Positions 47,740 to 60,889 of a DNA stretch of 64,000 nucleotides are shown here, piece by piece; the first letter of the stretch is position 1, and each line of letters starts with the position of its first letter. The translations under genes and the position numbers were made by a program. The notes beneath the pieces were generated by a model. That model saw only the letters and a program-made list of their open reading frames with translations, was not told where the DNA came from and searched no databases. This DNA is from Dipteris shenzhenensis (lineage: Eukaryota; Polypodiophyta; Polypodiopsida; Gleicheniales): the NCBI GenBank assembly GCA_047967505.1, contig CM106539.1; one strand, written 5' to 3'.

Positions 47740-47790
<51 letters not shown>
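46751..47790. repeat. CT/CA microsatellites interleaved with a palindromic short repeat
   Basis: (CT)n tracts lie at about 46776-46803, 47154-47187, 47255-47279, 47346-47378 and 47453-47547, with (CA)n at 47754-47789 and a run of C at 46841-46859. Between them a unit recurs in tandem three times (starting about 47191, 47281 and 47393), reading tatgaatg-attaaatatcattcacc and cctaccataggtaggtc. Related single copies are at about 46985-47030 and 47610-47650. The open frames of Leu-Ser repeats here are artefacts. Confidence 0.88.
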
Positions 47791-47791
<1 letters not shown>

Positions 47792-47918
47792 CGCACGCAC
47801 ACATCTAGGTCACCATGTGCAAACGTATATGTTGGAATCTTTGTTACCATTCATGCTTGCTTGATAATTTTTTAAAAAGAAAGGAAAAATTGCCCTTCTC
47901 CTCTCATCGGTGGCATCA

Positions 47919-48270
47919 TGTGAAGATAGTGGGAGAGAAGGAAGGAGTCTCACTTACGGCTTTCTCACATACACAATGGGGTAATACACACAAAGGTGGA
48001 GGCTGAAAACAATTTTCCTCTTCTTAGTTGTGAAAGCCAAAAGAACTCTAGTACAAGGAAATAGAAGAGCCCTATATGCGGGTCTCAAACCAAACTCAAT
48101 TAACTAAGGTGGCATACTAACTGAGCCACGAACTAGAGTACAAAAGGATAGCTGTCATCTAGCTATTATTCATAGGCGGTGTACCAACTGCATCTGCAGC
48201 TAACAAGTCGGTGACATAAATGCACAACGGTCACCCTGGCATATCACGAGTGGAGCTCGATATCTCAACA
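47919..48270 (-). repeat. 3' LTR of the minus-strand Copia
   Basis: It is bounded by catca on the left and the purine tract on the right. It begins (minus) TGTTGAGATATC and ends TTCACA. Confidence 0.93.
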
Positions 48271-48480
48271 CTCCCCCTCGAGCTCAATCCCAATTCCTGC
48301 ACACCAAGTAGGTCTCTGAACTTGCGCAGCTTCTCTGTGCCCAATGCCTTCGTGAATATGTCAGCTACCTGATCCTCTGTGCTGACATATACTAGATCAA
48401 TAAGACCTAGTAAAACCTTCTCCCGCACATAGTGATAATGCATCTCAATGTGCTTTGTTCTAGCCCAAGAAATAACGCAG
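48231..48480 (-). pseudogene. Copia RNase H C-terminus
   Basis: HYHYVREKVLLGLIDLVYVS and ADIFTKALGTEKLRKFRDLL form the last part of the polyprotein. The catalytic RNase H core that should precede it is absent because of the deletion at about 48470-48480. Confidence 0.85.
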
Positions 48481-49490
48481 CTCTCCCAAATCCTTCATCT
48501 CAAACTTCTGCTTCAATAGCATTTTCACATGAAGGATATCTTCATCACTATCACATGTGATGGTCAAATCATCAACATAAATGACAAGCAACATAATACC
48601 TTTCTCTGTTTTTCTCACATAAAGTGAGAAATCTACCTTGGAAATCTGAAAGCCAATAGTGACAAGATACTATCCTATCTTGTTAGACCATGCTCTAGGT
48701 GCTTGCTTCAAGCCATACAAGGCTTTCTTCAACCTAGAAACAAACTCAGGATGAACAACATGAACATAACCTGGTGGCTGCTCCATAAAGACCTCTTCTT
48801 GCAAATCACCATGCAAGAAGGCATTCTTTACATCCATCTAATGTAAAGACCATCCCTTTGATGTAGCCATAGCAATGACTGCTCTTACGGTTGCCATCCT
48901 TGCAACCGGACTGAATGTTTCTCCATAATCAATGCCATATGTCTGTGCATACCCCTTGACAACTAATCTTGCCTTGTATCTATTCACAGAACCATCTGCA
49001 TTGTGCTTCACCTTATAAACCCACTTATAGCCAATTGCATTCTTGTCTTTAGGCAAAGGCACCAATTCCCATGTAGCATTTGCTTCCAAGGCATCCATTT
49101 CTTCATCCATGTCTTTCTCCCATTTTTCTTTTCCCATGGCTTGCTCAAAAGAAGTGGGTTCTGGTTCCTGTATCACTTTGACTATATAGGCATAGTGAAT
49201 GGCTGTAAATCCATCATATTTCAGCCTATCCACAGGATACCTAGCTCTGGTAGACCTGCGCAAAATAGGCTCACTTCCAAGTGCTCTCAAAACATCCCTG
49301 GTCTTCCTTACTCCAGGTGTAATAATAGAAGGAATACCCAACTCATCATCAATGCTTTGTTCTGAGCTACTGGATTCACCATCCACATAAGAGTGACCTG
49401 TATTCACATCAGACATGGGCTGATCTACCTTCTCTTTTCCTTTTCGTGATACCTACATACCACTATCTGCATCGCTTTGAGGAGATTCTC
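48480..49490 (-). pseudogene. Copia reverse transcriptase
   Basis: [88 protein letters not shown] and KFEMKDLGELRYFLG give a nearly complete reverse transcriptase with its YVDD box. A TAG before [10 protein letters not shown] replaces the expected CAG (His-Gln). Homology stops just after the last motif. Confidence 0.9.
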
Positions 49491-50343
49491 ATGATCTCAA
49501 TCTGCTTGTCCATGGTGAAGTATGTGAACCACTGCTAGAGGACACTGCACGTCCACTAATATTTTGTGATTGCTGCTGTGAATTCTGTGCAGCATTACCA
49601 TTTTGTGCATCTACATCATCAATCACATTTACTGGTTTATACCAGCTGCTCATCTCATAAAAAACAACATCTCTGCTCACTGTAAACTTACGAGTAGAAG
49701 GGTTATAGCATCTATACCCTTTCTGCTGCAGAGAATAACCAATAAAGATGCACTTCTCAGCTTTTGGATCCAACTTGGACCTCAACTCATCTGGCACATG
49801 AACATAGGCAATGCAACCAAAAATTTTCAAATGAGAAATATCTGGTTTCCTACCAGTATACATCTCCTCTGGCGTCATGCCATGTATTGCTGCAGTGGGA
49901 GTCCTGTTCATTATGTAAACTGCTGTAGCAACTGCTTCAGCCCAATAATAATCTGGTAGGTCTTTTTCATTTAGCATGGCCCGAGATACCTCTCCAATAA
50001 GCCTGTTTTTCCTTTCTGCAAGTCCATTTTGGTGTGGGGTATGACTGCATGAATATTGCTGCTTTATGCCATGCTCCTGCAGGAACCTTGCAAACTCATT
50101 TGAGAGGTACTCTCTCCCTCCATCTGACCTTAGGCATTTTATTTGTAGGCCTGTTTCTTTTTCAACCATAGCTTTAAAAGCTTTGAAATGCCCAAACACT
50201 TCACTTTTCTTTTTCATAAAATACACCCAAACTTTTCTGCTGTAGTCATCAATAAAAGTGACAAAATAATGACAGCCTCCAATAGATGCAGCTTTAGTAG
50301 TCCACACATCAGAGTGGATTAATTCCAATGGCTTCTTACTCTC
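49489..50343 (-). pseudogene. Copia integrase core
   Basis: An open frame of 279 codons carries LIHSDVW, FIDDYSRKVWVYFMKKKSEV, LRSDGGREYLSNEF, HTPHQNGLAERKNRLI, YWAEAVATAVYIMNRTPT and LKIFGCIAYVHVP. The D, D, E catalytic positions are all present. A stop separates it from the gag-protease frame upstream, and a TGA (probably from CGA) ends it before the linker. Confidence 0.92.
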
Positions 50344-51942
50344 TTAAACATGTCTAGGAAATGGTTTCCTTGCTTGTTTTCCAAATTGACAGGATTCACA
50401 TACCTTATGCATTTCTGCAACCTTGAATTTAGGCAATCCTGCAACAATATTTTGGGCCTGCATTGATTTAAGTTGCTGTACATTAACATGACCAATGCGT
50501 TTATGCCAGATATCAATATCTGCAACTACACTAGTCCCATGTGCAAACATTGCTGCACTCAATTTAGGCATGTCCGCATCCAACGTAAGCATCCTGCCCT
50601 TCTTCTTTCCTTTTGCTATTAAGCGACTGTTATTTTTCATATCCTCAACAAAGCATCCATGAGGATTAAATCTGACCTGCAAGCCCTGCTCAACCATTTG
50701 GCCAATAGAAACCAAGTTCTTGGTGATATTCGGGACATGAAATACATCAGACAGGTATTTCTTTTTCCCATCCTGCATAGACAAAGGAATTTTACCAATC
50801 TGCATAATAGGATGTGCAGTATCATCACCAGTCTCCACAAATCTTGGTCTTTCCATTTTTCTTGCATCCTGCATCCATTCTGCATGACCTGTCATGTGGT
50901 TTGACGCACCTGAGTCAATATACCACACATCATTGCTTTCTTCTGCACTTGTCACAGAATTGGTCATGTGCTGCACCATAAACAGATGCTCATTTCTGTC
51001 ATCACCCTGTCTACTAGAAGATGCATAATTCCCTTGCTGCAATTTTCCATTCATGATGTCATTCTGCTTTTTATAGCAGTCTTTAGCCATATGAGCCATT
51101 TTACTATAGTAGTAGCATTCAACATTGCTGTTTGCATTTTGACCTCTCTGCCATCCACCACGACCTCTTTGGCTCCCCCTGCCTCTAGAGTTACCACGTC
51201 CTCCTCCATAGGACTGGTTTTCTTGAGTTTGCTGCATATTTTGATTTCTACCACGGCCTCTAGATCGGCCTGCTCTACGTCTGCCTCTACCTCTTCCAGC
51301 ATTTGAGTAGATGACAGTTTCTTTTGAAGTTCCTCCTGAAGAAGATGCACCACCATTTCTCTGCTCTTCAGAAATTAGAAGAGCAAACAACTCCTCCAAA
51401 TCAGGAAAATTTTCACGGACGGCAATGGATGTTCGGAACTGTGCATAATCCTTTCCTAGACCATTCAAGGTCACAGAAACTAAATCATCATCTTCCACTG
51501 GCGACCCAATGGAAGCAAGTGCATCTGCAATTTTCTTCACCTTTATGTGGTAGTCATTAATGCTCATATTTTCTCTCTGCACATTGTGCAACTCTTGCTT
51601 GAGCTGCATTTTCCTAGCTTGCGTATTTGTGCTGTACATTTTTGCCAAAGTATCCCATGCCTCCTTTGGCATACTTGCATCCTGAATATGCACAATCATA
51701 GAATCTGAAATACTAATAGACAGCCAGTACATAACTTTTTTGGCTCTCTCATGCCATCCTTTAAATGCCTGCATTTCCTGTTGATTGGGAACATTAGGAA
51801 GAACTGGTTCTTCTTCATTTCTTGTAATGAACTACCAATAGCCTTTTCCCATAAGGAAATTCATAATTCTAAACTTCCATGCTTGGAAGTTGTTCTTGTC
51901 AAGCTTTTCAGTGACAATCTATGAAAAAGAATCAGACGCCAT
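50344..51942 (-). pseudogene. Copia gag, protease and pre-integrase
   Basis: The start ATG is at 51942, with premature TAG codons at SFS*IVTEKL and GYW*FITRN. From 51774 the frame is open for 476 codons: UBN2-type gag (MPKEAWDTLAKMY, VTLNGLGKDYAQF), an Arg/Gly-rich tract, a knuckle CYYYSKMAHMAKDC with one Cys changed to Tyr, protease WYIDSGASNHMTGH, and pre-integrase WHKRIGHVNVQQL and CESCQFGKQ. Confidence 0.9.
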
Positions 51943-52480
51943 TACAGAACACTGCAAGATATTCTGTCACTACAAAAAACACAGCTTCTGTCTCAAAAGG
52001 GAAAATCTGCAAAACTGACGAAAGTGGTATTTGACCACACAGTCACTTCCTAGTGACGATTATGCATGAACAGGCAATAAGGATGATTATGTAACTCCTA
52101 ATATCTCTACGCACAAGCCAGTTTTCCTAATATGCAACTTTTCACCGACCTGCAGAGCAGTGGTCGCATAGCAAAAATAGGGCCTTTTTCTCAGTGCTTA
52201 CAGAGAACTTCCGCCTCCCAAACGGGCCACGAAATGGTCTCGAATCAGAAAAATACCGCGCTCTCGCCACACCGTGAAGGACGTCTCAATCTGCCCTCTC
52301 GCCACACCGCGAAGGGCGTCTCAATCTTAGACAATGCACTCTTGCACTTTCTGGCTGTGCTACCTGCAGAGATTTGCTCCCAAACTCGAAAAAGGAAAGC
52401 AACACTGGTCCTCTTACCAGGACACCATGAACTTGGTTAGCTTTCTTGAGCTCCTTACGACGAACCAGGCTCTGATACCA

Positions 52481-52832
52481 TGTAAAGATAGTGGGAGAGA
52501 AGGAAGGAGTCTCACTTGCGGCTTTCTCACATACACAATGGGGGAATACACACAAAGGTGGAGGCTGAAAGCAAATTTTCTCTTCTTAGTTGTGGAAGCC
52601 AAAAGAACTCTAGTATAAGGAAATAGAAGAGCCCTATATGTGGGTCTCAAACCAAACTCAACTAATTAAGGTGGCATACTAACTGAGCCACGAACTAGAG
52701 TACATAAGGATAGATGTCATCCAGCTATTATTCATGGGCGGTGTACCAACCGCATCTGCAGTTAACAAGTCGGTGACATAAATGCACAACGGTCACCTTG
52801 GCATATCACGAGTGGAGCTTGATATCTCAACA
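52481..52832 (-). repeat. 5' LTR of the minus-strand Copia
   Basis: It directly follows the primer site (plus strand gctctgatacca, ending 52480). It is the same length as the left LTR and is flanked by catca. Confidence 0.93.
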
Positions 52833-53665
52833 CATCACGCATGGAAAAGTACCCGGTTAACCCACTTACATGAGCACACATACATATATACATACATACA
52901 TATCTACATACAACATTCACATGGTGCAATGCCTCTCTCTATGGAGTCTCTACAACTCATGTGTATATCTCTCACACTACACATCCCTGCTTCTATCCTT
53001 CATACTACATCTACATATGTGCACAATGTCATGAGCACAAGCATGCCCATAAAAGGGAATGGTTTCAAGCTTAGAGTATATAAATAAGATGATCGAGTGG
53101 TAGTGACTGAGAAATTACACTCTTTAAAGGAACACGTGAGATAAGAGGATGACAATGTCATATAACATCTAGAGAGGAGAAGGAAGAAATCTTGATTTTT
53201 GTAGTGGCTGGTAGTGATCAAAGATATACAGGTTGGCACTTGAACACTGGCACACTAGCAATATATCGTATAGCCAATCCGCCCGTATACCCTCTATACA
53301 CAGTCGTACATAATGATGACTGAGGGGCATTTGGATGGATTTTTCATGCAGACCTTAAAAGGCTAGTGGATGAATCCACCACTTATATATGGTAAAGATA
53401 TTACCATCTGTATCGTCTCCAATCTAATGTTTTGATGATATGGTAGCTTTTGTTCCTAGTGGTACTAGTTTACTTTTTGGTTAGTATTGTTTTGTTCACG
53501 ATTATTCATTTGGCAAGAATTGAAAATCAGCGCAAAGAGGAAAGCATTAATTCATTAGTTTTCCTAGTTGATTTGATAGGAAATGCACAATGATGCAAAG
53601 TGCATGGATTGCTTGGTTTAATAGATAAAAATTTGATGATAGGTCTAAAACATAATGAGATGATC

Positions 53666-53965
53666 AAATTTTAATGCATCTAGCTAGAAAGGTAGGAAAT
53701 ACCCTCTCAATTAATAAGTGTAGAGGATTGTTGCCTTCCTTTGATTTAAAGGGAAAAAAGAAAAAAGAAAGACAAGGTCCTTGAGAGGGTGCATCAAAGG
53801 AAAGAGGTGAAAAATTTTAATGCATCTAGCCAGAGAGGTATGAAATGCCCTCTCAATTTATAGTGTAGAGCATTGTTGCCTTTGTTGGATTTAAAGGGAA
53901 AAAAGAAAAGAAAAACGGAAGACAAGGTCCTTGAAAGGGTGTATCAAAGGAAAGAGGTGGAAAAT
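53666..53965. repeat. Tandem duplication, 146-bp unit
   Basis: Copies start aaattttaatgcatctagc at 53666 and 53812. Both contain gacaaggtccttga and a purine-rich ggaaagaggtg end, with scattered substitutions and small indels. Confidence 0.85.
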
Positions 53966-55749
53966 TGGAAGGATTTGGTGCAGGGAAGAGAGGACATGCG
54001 TCACTATCAAGAGCAATTGACGACAATATCATGGTCATTGGGTGTTTTCTTTTTCATTATCAATGCTCAAAAAATGATAAAAGCAAATGGGTTAAAAAAA
54101 ATTCATGTTTATATATGTACTTATGGATTATAAATGATTTTTCATTTTGGGGCATGAGACAAGCTATGACCAAGATTGATTTTCATGAGGGTGGTGTTGA
54201 GTTTGAGTCCCTAATGTGATTCACCATGTGCAAAACCAACATTTTGTAACCTTGTTACATGCTTTACGTAACTTCATGGACAAGAAAAGGGAGCAATCAC
54301 CATGTGGAAACCCAACACTTCGTAACTTTCCTTACCCGAATGCCCTTGCTTGACCTGCTTCCCTCGCTAACTCTAGTGCCATTTGAACCTTTTCTCTCTC
54401 ATTAACTTCATTGCCCTTGAGAAAGGTTCTGGCGCTTGACTGGTTGAGCGCATACTCGCGGGACGGCAGATAGATTTGTGATAGACAAATTGCACCACTT
54501 AAAGAAGCACATGCGAGTAGTGGATAATGAGCCGAGTGCACAAAGGTCATAGTCTCGTGTAGCGAGAAGGAAGAATTTCTGGTTCTGTTTGGCGAAATAT
54601 TCGTTGCAGTGATTTGTACGATGATCAAGGATTCGATCTGCTAGCCAGACAAGAAGCAACGATGGATGTGGCTGCGGGATATTGGTAAGTAGTAGTGGTT
54701 TGATGGGCAATCCAGCTAATTACGATGAGTTTTCTGTCCATGTGGTTTCAAGAATCCTGGCGATGGTTGCTTACAATCACAATTACACCTCCATCACCAT
54801 GGCTACTGAAACATCTCACTTTGCTTCCCTCTAGCGGCTGTGTAAGCAAATCTTCACATGGCACCTTCAATCACCACGAGTGAAGATACCAGCAGTTTGA
54901 TGTTCGTGTATAACTGTTTGTTCGCCAAAGCGTGCTGTGCGAGGACACGGCTGCGGCCGCTGAAATCACAAAAGGAAGGACCCGAGCAGTTAACGGGAGC
55001 TGGCTACAGTCTCTCACGCACAGATATAAACCATCCCCCGTTGGTTGTTGACAGGAGACGATGGAACAGCTGATCGATATCGATCGCTGCTTGACCAGTA
55101 AAGATTTGGGCGCACTGTAAAGATTCGATGAAGTAAGGAAAGCTACCTTCGAAGTGCAAATTTACAGACCCTTTACGCGAAGGCTTTCCAGTCGGGTAGG
55201 CGTCGGTTGTGACCAGGACGAGGATCTTAAGCGAGGCAGTTTCAATGTGCCGAATGATTCGAGAGCGCTGTCATGGCTTTCCTTTTGAGGGTGGGGGAAG
55301 ATTCAATTGAATTCATCAATCGGAACGACTTGTTCTGAAGATCTGAGCTTCGCCATTCGCCTCCTCTTTGTACGATGCGTCCTACTCTTAGAAAAGCAGC
55401 CGTGACGCGTCCCACTCTGCCGATATCACATCTGCATGTTTGTTTTCCTTGGGTGTACGGTTTTTGGCGCCCATGGGGTGTTCGGGTTAATGTTGTTTAA
55501 TCAGGGCCATTGTTTTGATGTTAGCTCATTTGGTCAATTTGACCAAATCTAAGTGAGGTTCTAGTTTGGGTTACCATTCGTTTATGGTATTAAAATGTGG
55601 GTTAGCGTTTTTTGCGTCTCACGTGTTACGTGGAAGTCTACGTAACGATGGCCCTGCTTGAAGAAGCGGAATTAGTTTGTAGGGCTTTCTTAAAAATTTC
55701 GATATTCCACACGTCCTCTCCTTCCACTCTCTATTTCTTGCTATTTGCA
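53966..55749. other. No recognised gene
   Basis: No family was recognised. From about 54880 the sequence becomes less AT-rich and includes a TATA-like gatataaacc near 55025, then a 19-codon frame at 55061 (MEQLIDIDRCLTSKDLGAL) that could be the start of an exon. The sequence that follows (56600-59000) is T-rich and intron-like on the plus strand. This is suggestive only. Confidence 0.35.
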
Positions 55750-55765
55750 CCCCTTCTTTTTCTCC

Positions 55766-55807
<42 letters not shown>

Positions 55808-56214
55808 TCTTCTTCTTCTTTCGCCTAGCTTCCAATTTGTGCGCACCATCTCTGGCAGGCCACATGAATGAAATTCACCTTGTTTACGGTTAGATGTTTT
55901 GTTGGTATGTGAGGGTCCTGAATGCCTTTGTTGTGTTGTGAAGATGGCGGCTCTACTCCTTCGAAACTATGCAGCTCCTTCATTGCTTCCTCTCCTCCAA
56001 GCGGCTTCTCTCCTCTCCTCTCCACCCTTTCTCTTCTCGCCGATTGCATGCTGTCTATCCCCTCCTCTTTGGCGACATGCGGCGCATTATTCCGACCCGT
56101 TTCCTTTCTGTTATGTTCGATGCTCCTCTCCGATGGCATTCCGGCCTGTTTCTTTTGTGAGGTGGTTTCTATTGTGATTATGGAACAAGATGAATTTTAT
56201 TCATGTGGCCTGCC

Positions 56215-56287
<73 letters not shown>

Positions 56288-56300
56288 CAGTGAGAAAAAT
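55750..56300. repeat. MITE-like inverted repeat with CT/GA arms
   Basis: The left arm has (CT)n at 55769-55802 and then ggcaggccacatgaatgaaattcacctt (about 55853-55880). The right arm is its inverse: aagatgaattttattcatgt and ggcctgcc (about 56187-56216), then (GA)n at 56219-56286. The spacer is about 300 bp with no recognised coding. The arm motif is related to the short repeat at 46850-47650. Confidence 0.65.
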
Positions 56301-59300
56301 ATGGGAAGAGAAAGAGAGAGAAGAAGGAAGAGAGAGAGAAAAGGGGAGAAAAAAATGGGATGGAAATAACAATAATCAATAACCAATCCAATAGTTCTAT
56401 GTAGCCAACCCCAAAACCAATCGAATATTACCACCTAAGTAGGCCAAAAATAGAAATTGATCATCTCCACCAAAACCAACCCTTCACTATAGCCTTTCCC
56501 TCGGGCAGGCCAAAAAGGGCATGAGGGATCTCTCTTACTGTGGGCAGATTTTGAGGAGCGATATTCTCGTTTGAGGGTCGGACCTCTTGAAAGGGCGAAT
56601 CGTCAGTAGATTTGCAGTCTATATAAGTTTGACGTTATTTGCCTTAATGCTTTGTCTAGGTTAGCGATTGATTTAGATCTGTATTTGCAGGTATCCAAGC
56701 TGTGAGGGGAGTGTGCTGTGCATGTGAAGTGGAAGCTGAGATGCTTCGTTCCCAAACTTTTGATGTGGAGATACAGATAAAGAACATTCTTAATGGCTTT
56801 GCAAAAGAGACCCTTTCGCTTTCCTGTGTATCTCCTTTTTGCAAGCAGAAACAACTGTAAAGCTGTCTGTGACTCAGTTCGAAGCAATCACAGATGTTTT
56901 TTGTGTGTGCTCATCTTCTTTGAGTTGCATGTTCATGTTCAAAGGGTAGCGCTTTGTTTGTTGTCGTATAGTGACGCTGATAGAGTAACACTTTGTTGTG
57001 TTGTATTGTATGTTCGAGTTCTATATACAAGCTGATAGTGTAGTGTTGCATTCAGCCTTTCTTTTGTACGGTGACCCTGACAGAATAGTGTTTTGTTCAA
57101 TTGTTGTGTCTTGTTTTACACACTTGTCTCTGCTGATGTATATTAACCAATGTGGGCATCATTTGGATTGTTTTGTTGTGTATGGCTGTTTTGTGTGCCG
57201 ACCGTTTGTGCTTAATGCTCTGTTCTGCTACTATGTGTGCTGACATATTTTTCTTTGGTGTTCTATTTCAGCTTTCATTCTAAATTGTTGAAATATCTCC
57301 ATGTGCTCTATTTTTCACTTCATATCTTGTATTTGTGTCATAGTTGTTGGCTTTGATCCCTTGTGGTCTACCATTTTGAAACATGTTGTAAGATTTACCT
57401 CTTTTGCATGCTTGAATAGAAATCTGTAGGGACCCCCAACATTTCAACATTCAGAATGAATGAATTTGTTTAGACTTCCATATATGAAAGCATTTCTTTG
57501 TATAAAAGAGACGTAAAGAGTTGGATACTCAAGTTAGTTGGAAGATGTATATTTCTCTTTGCAAATTGTAATATTGATTTAAGACCTTTTCATTTGTCGT
57601 TCATATTGACTATTTTGTCATTTATATTTTCAGTTAAGTATAACCTGTAACTCATATAATGTTTTAATTTTTTCTAATCCCATAGAATCGAGAGAAAGAA
57701 AACTTAGAGCTTGTAACTTTTATCTGATTTGAAACTAAGCAAGTTATAATACTCAATGCTTCATTAATAGCATATTCTATTTGGTTGAAGTTTGAAATCA
57801 AAAATTTTTGTAACAATTGGAGAACAATTGTAGTAATTACAATATTATTTCAACAAGCACTGTGCTTATCCTTTTTTCCAATATGTAGAGTGTAGGTAAT
57901 TATTTTTATCATTTGTAGATGTAATATTGCAGTTAAGTATTGCAGTTAAGTAATGACATTTGTTTTTAAAAAAAAAGCTCCAAACATGTATGTTGTGGAA
58001 AATATGAAAATGGTAGCTTGCATTGATAGAATGGTCTTCCCTTAAGGATACCTTATCTACTATATTTTCTGTTGTAGCAGTCTTGGTTGACCTATGTATT
58101 TGTGATAGAAAACTGAGTCTTTTGTAGTGTGACAGAGAAGCGAAAGGATTGTTTAGTTTGGGATATTTTAGTAGAGCATTCCATAGAAACAATTTGTTAT
58201 ATGTGTGTTTGACTGAAAACCAAAATCTGTGAATGTTTAGATTGGAACAGTGGAGTTGAAAATCCTGTTCTAATAGTTTTACTATGTGTGTTTGACAAAA
58301 AATTAAAAGAGATATAAATATGTGACCTTCAACTTCAAGTGCAATATATTTGAAAATCAACTAATACTGTGTTTGCAACTCTGTTCTGTAAATTTCATGG
58401 ATTGTGATAGCAACATGAAGGACTTAATTTCTATTGCAACATTAGTGATCTATTATAACAAATCTTGAATCACGACATGCACTTGTTCAAATGATGAAGT
58501 AAGACTTTGAAAGCATAATGGAAAATAGTATTGCAATTTCGTAGTAAACTTGAAAGGTTTGCTAATTTATGACTAGATAGTTTTCTTTTGAACAGAGGTA
58601 TGTGGTGGTGTAGATTCAAAAAGGAAGAATGTTCTCCCTCAAGAGACCTCACCTCCCCTTTAAACTCCCATGTTGCTAGTCCATCATTGATCGCCTTGCT
58701 CCTAGCTTCTTCCCCTCCTCCAATTGTCTCTAACAAGAGTCCTCACCTATCAAAATAGCTTTATTTCAGTCATTTAATCTCAAGAAAAGAAGCCACAGAT
58801 AGTAGTTGTGAAGGAGGAGGATTCCTCATCCCATCCTATTGTTGACAATGTGCCTTTTCCTACAGAATAACCTTCATTCTACAACAGTCCTTGCAAACAT
58901 AGTATAGGACAACACATCTCATAGAAGAACCATATAACATTTCATTCTATTATAGTCCTTGTAAACATAATACATGACTTGTAATACATCTCATATTATC
59001 ATAAAACAAATTAAATGCACTAATTTTATACTTTTGTAATGATGAATAACGTGGAAAAAAGGATGGACACATGTTTTTTCCATTAATATATAGTCTATAC
59101 AAGTTATCACGGCTCATATCTTTCGTGTTCTTGTCCAAGATTACACATTAGTCAATATTTCATATTCTAATCTAAAATTTGATGTACATATATCAAATGA
59201 ACCTAGATCTATATGAAGTAGAGAGTTGGGTGGAAGAAGTAAAGAATGGACCGATCTTGAATGCTATCTTAGTTCCTGGCATTAACCTATCGTTGAAGAA

Positions 59301-59526
59301 TGCCATTTTTTATGGAAAGTTTCTCAACAAATATGGCACATACATGTTCACCAAAGTGAATTATCCCAAATGCTTGAAAGTGGACCTTGCAGATAGAAAG
59401 GGCATAGGGTGTATAACTCTACGATGAGTTGTAATATAGTGATTTCATTAGATTTCTCAATGTAGGTGATTGCATCCATGTGACCATCTTTTCAATTTGC
59501 ATAAGGAATCCTAGAAATGATGGGGG
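56301..59526. other. AT-rich non-coding sequence
   Basis: The plus strand is T-rich over 56800-58400, as in plant introns, with no recognised exon. Open frames at 57866-58360 (minus) and 59179-59427 (plus) match no family I know. Confidence 0.45.
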
Positions 59527-59781
59527 TGTTGAGAGTTCACGCTCAACATCATGTGATCATGTGCATAGCACCATCACGTGATCATATGTGCATAGCACTA
59601 ACCTTATAGAGTGCTATAAAGGAAAGGGTTAGATCCCCTAACCCTAACCCTAAAAGGGTTTGTATATATTCTATTTTTTCAACTAATTCTAGTGTACAGT
59701 TAGTCATTTGTGGTGTGCTCTCTAGCTGTGCCCTCTCTCCTCATCTCCACTCTTCTCCTCTCCCCTCTTCATATCTTGTCA
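59527..59781 (+). repeat. 5' LTR of the right-hand Copia
   Basis: It is 255 bp, starts TGTTGAGAGTTCACG and ends CTTGTCA. It contains the palindrome ATCACGTGAT (about 59574-59583), a CCCTAA triplet stretch (about 59637-59654) and a TATA-type tatatattc. Confidence 0.92.
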
Positions 59782-60889
59782 TGGTATCAGAGCTTCCTTG
59801 TCTTCCGCTGAGACATTGAGATTCTTGAGAGTGTGAGAGAGATTGTGAGATTGAGAGTTCTCTTGAGTGATTGTGAGATTCTTCCATTCACTTCCGTTGA
59901 GAGAAAATTTCTGTTCATTTCAGAAGAAATTCCGTCCACTTCCGTTCATTGAGTGTCCATTCCTTTGAAAGATTTCATTTCTTGAGAAAGAGAGTATTCC
60001 TTGTTTATGTGAGAGAAAGAGATCCCTCAACTCTAAGAGAGAGAGAGAGAGTTAGTTTTGTGAGAAAGAAAGAAATAGAGAGAAATTGCTTGTGTGCTCA
60101 TTGAGAGAAAGAGACTCTATTCCATGTCTCCATGGCTGCTCGTGGCTCAGCAATAGCTCGTCAACAAGCAGAAGCCAGCGACCACAGCTCCAACAAGGGC
60201 TCATGCAGCTCATAGCCAGCCGAGACGACCCTTGACTATCTCCATATAGCCAAGCAACGGCCTCTATAGAGATTCAAGTTCGGACGGCCGACGTACGTAC
60301 CGTCGACCTCAAGCTTTAGCCCACTGGCTCTCTTCTTCAAAGCATCCATTAACGGGCCGCCTCCATCGACGGGCCAAACAACAAGCCTACCTTCCAAGCG
60401 GCTCTCCCACTCACACACAGGCCACGACTCAACAACGATTGCTTCGATGCCTCCAGCCTTCATCAACCTCCTGAAAGATTAGGCAAGGTACGCACGCTCT
60501 CGTCCAGTTGTGTAAGTGAACTCCAAGCCTCACAGGCCGGCCTCTCCTACAACGACTACGTAGCTCCAAAGCCCAGCGTCTTCAACGGCCGCTCCGCGCA
60601 ACAACGGGTTCATCGCGGGCTCACGGGCCACCTCCATCGCCATCTACGCTCCAAGAGCTCACGATCGGCCGAATGCGCGATCTCCAAGGCTCTCACAGCC
60701 ATCACAGCCACCGACGGCTCCTTTCTGCGGGCTCCCTAGCGGACAGCGCCATCTCCGACAACCAACTGCATGCAAGCCTCTCCAACAGAGCCTCTACACC
60801 GGCCCTCCAAGCAACGAATCAACGGAGAAGACGACATAATCTCCAAGATTCCGTCAGAATCTTGGATAGATTTCGGTGCACCATTGGTC

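Larger units (their letters stand above)
47919..52832 (-). mobile_element. Copia element with matching LTRs and target duplication
   Basis: LTRs at 47919-48270 and 52481-52832 are both 352 bp, with about 20 mismatches by eye. The flanking 5-bp direct repeats are catca (47914-47918 and 52833-52837). The primer site tggtatcagagcc is next to the right LTR, and the purine tract gagggggag is next to the left one, so transcription runs on the minus strand. Gag-pol is in Copia order but carries nonsense codons and lacks a section between reverse transcriptase and the RNase H end near 48470. Confidence 0.95.

Noticed and set aside
59179-59427. Open frame directly upstream of the right-hand Copia
   Set aside because: It matches no Copia domain or other family. 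The purine-rich gatggggg before the LTR is probably chance.
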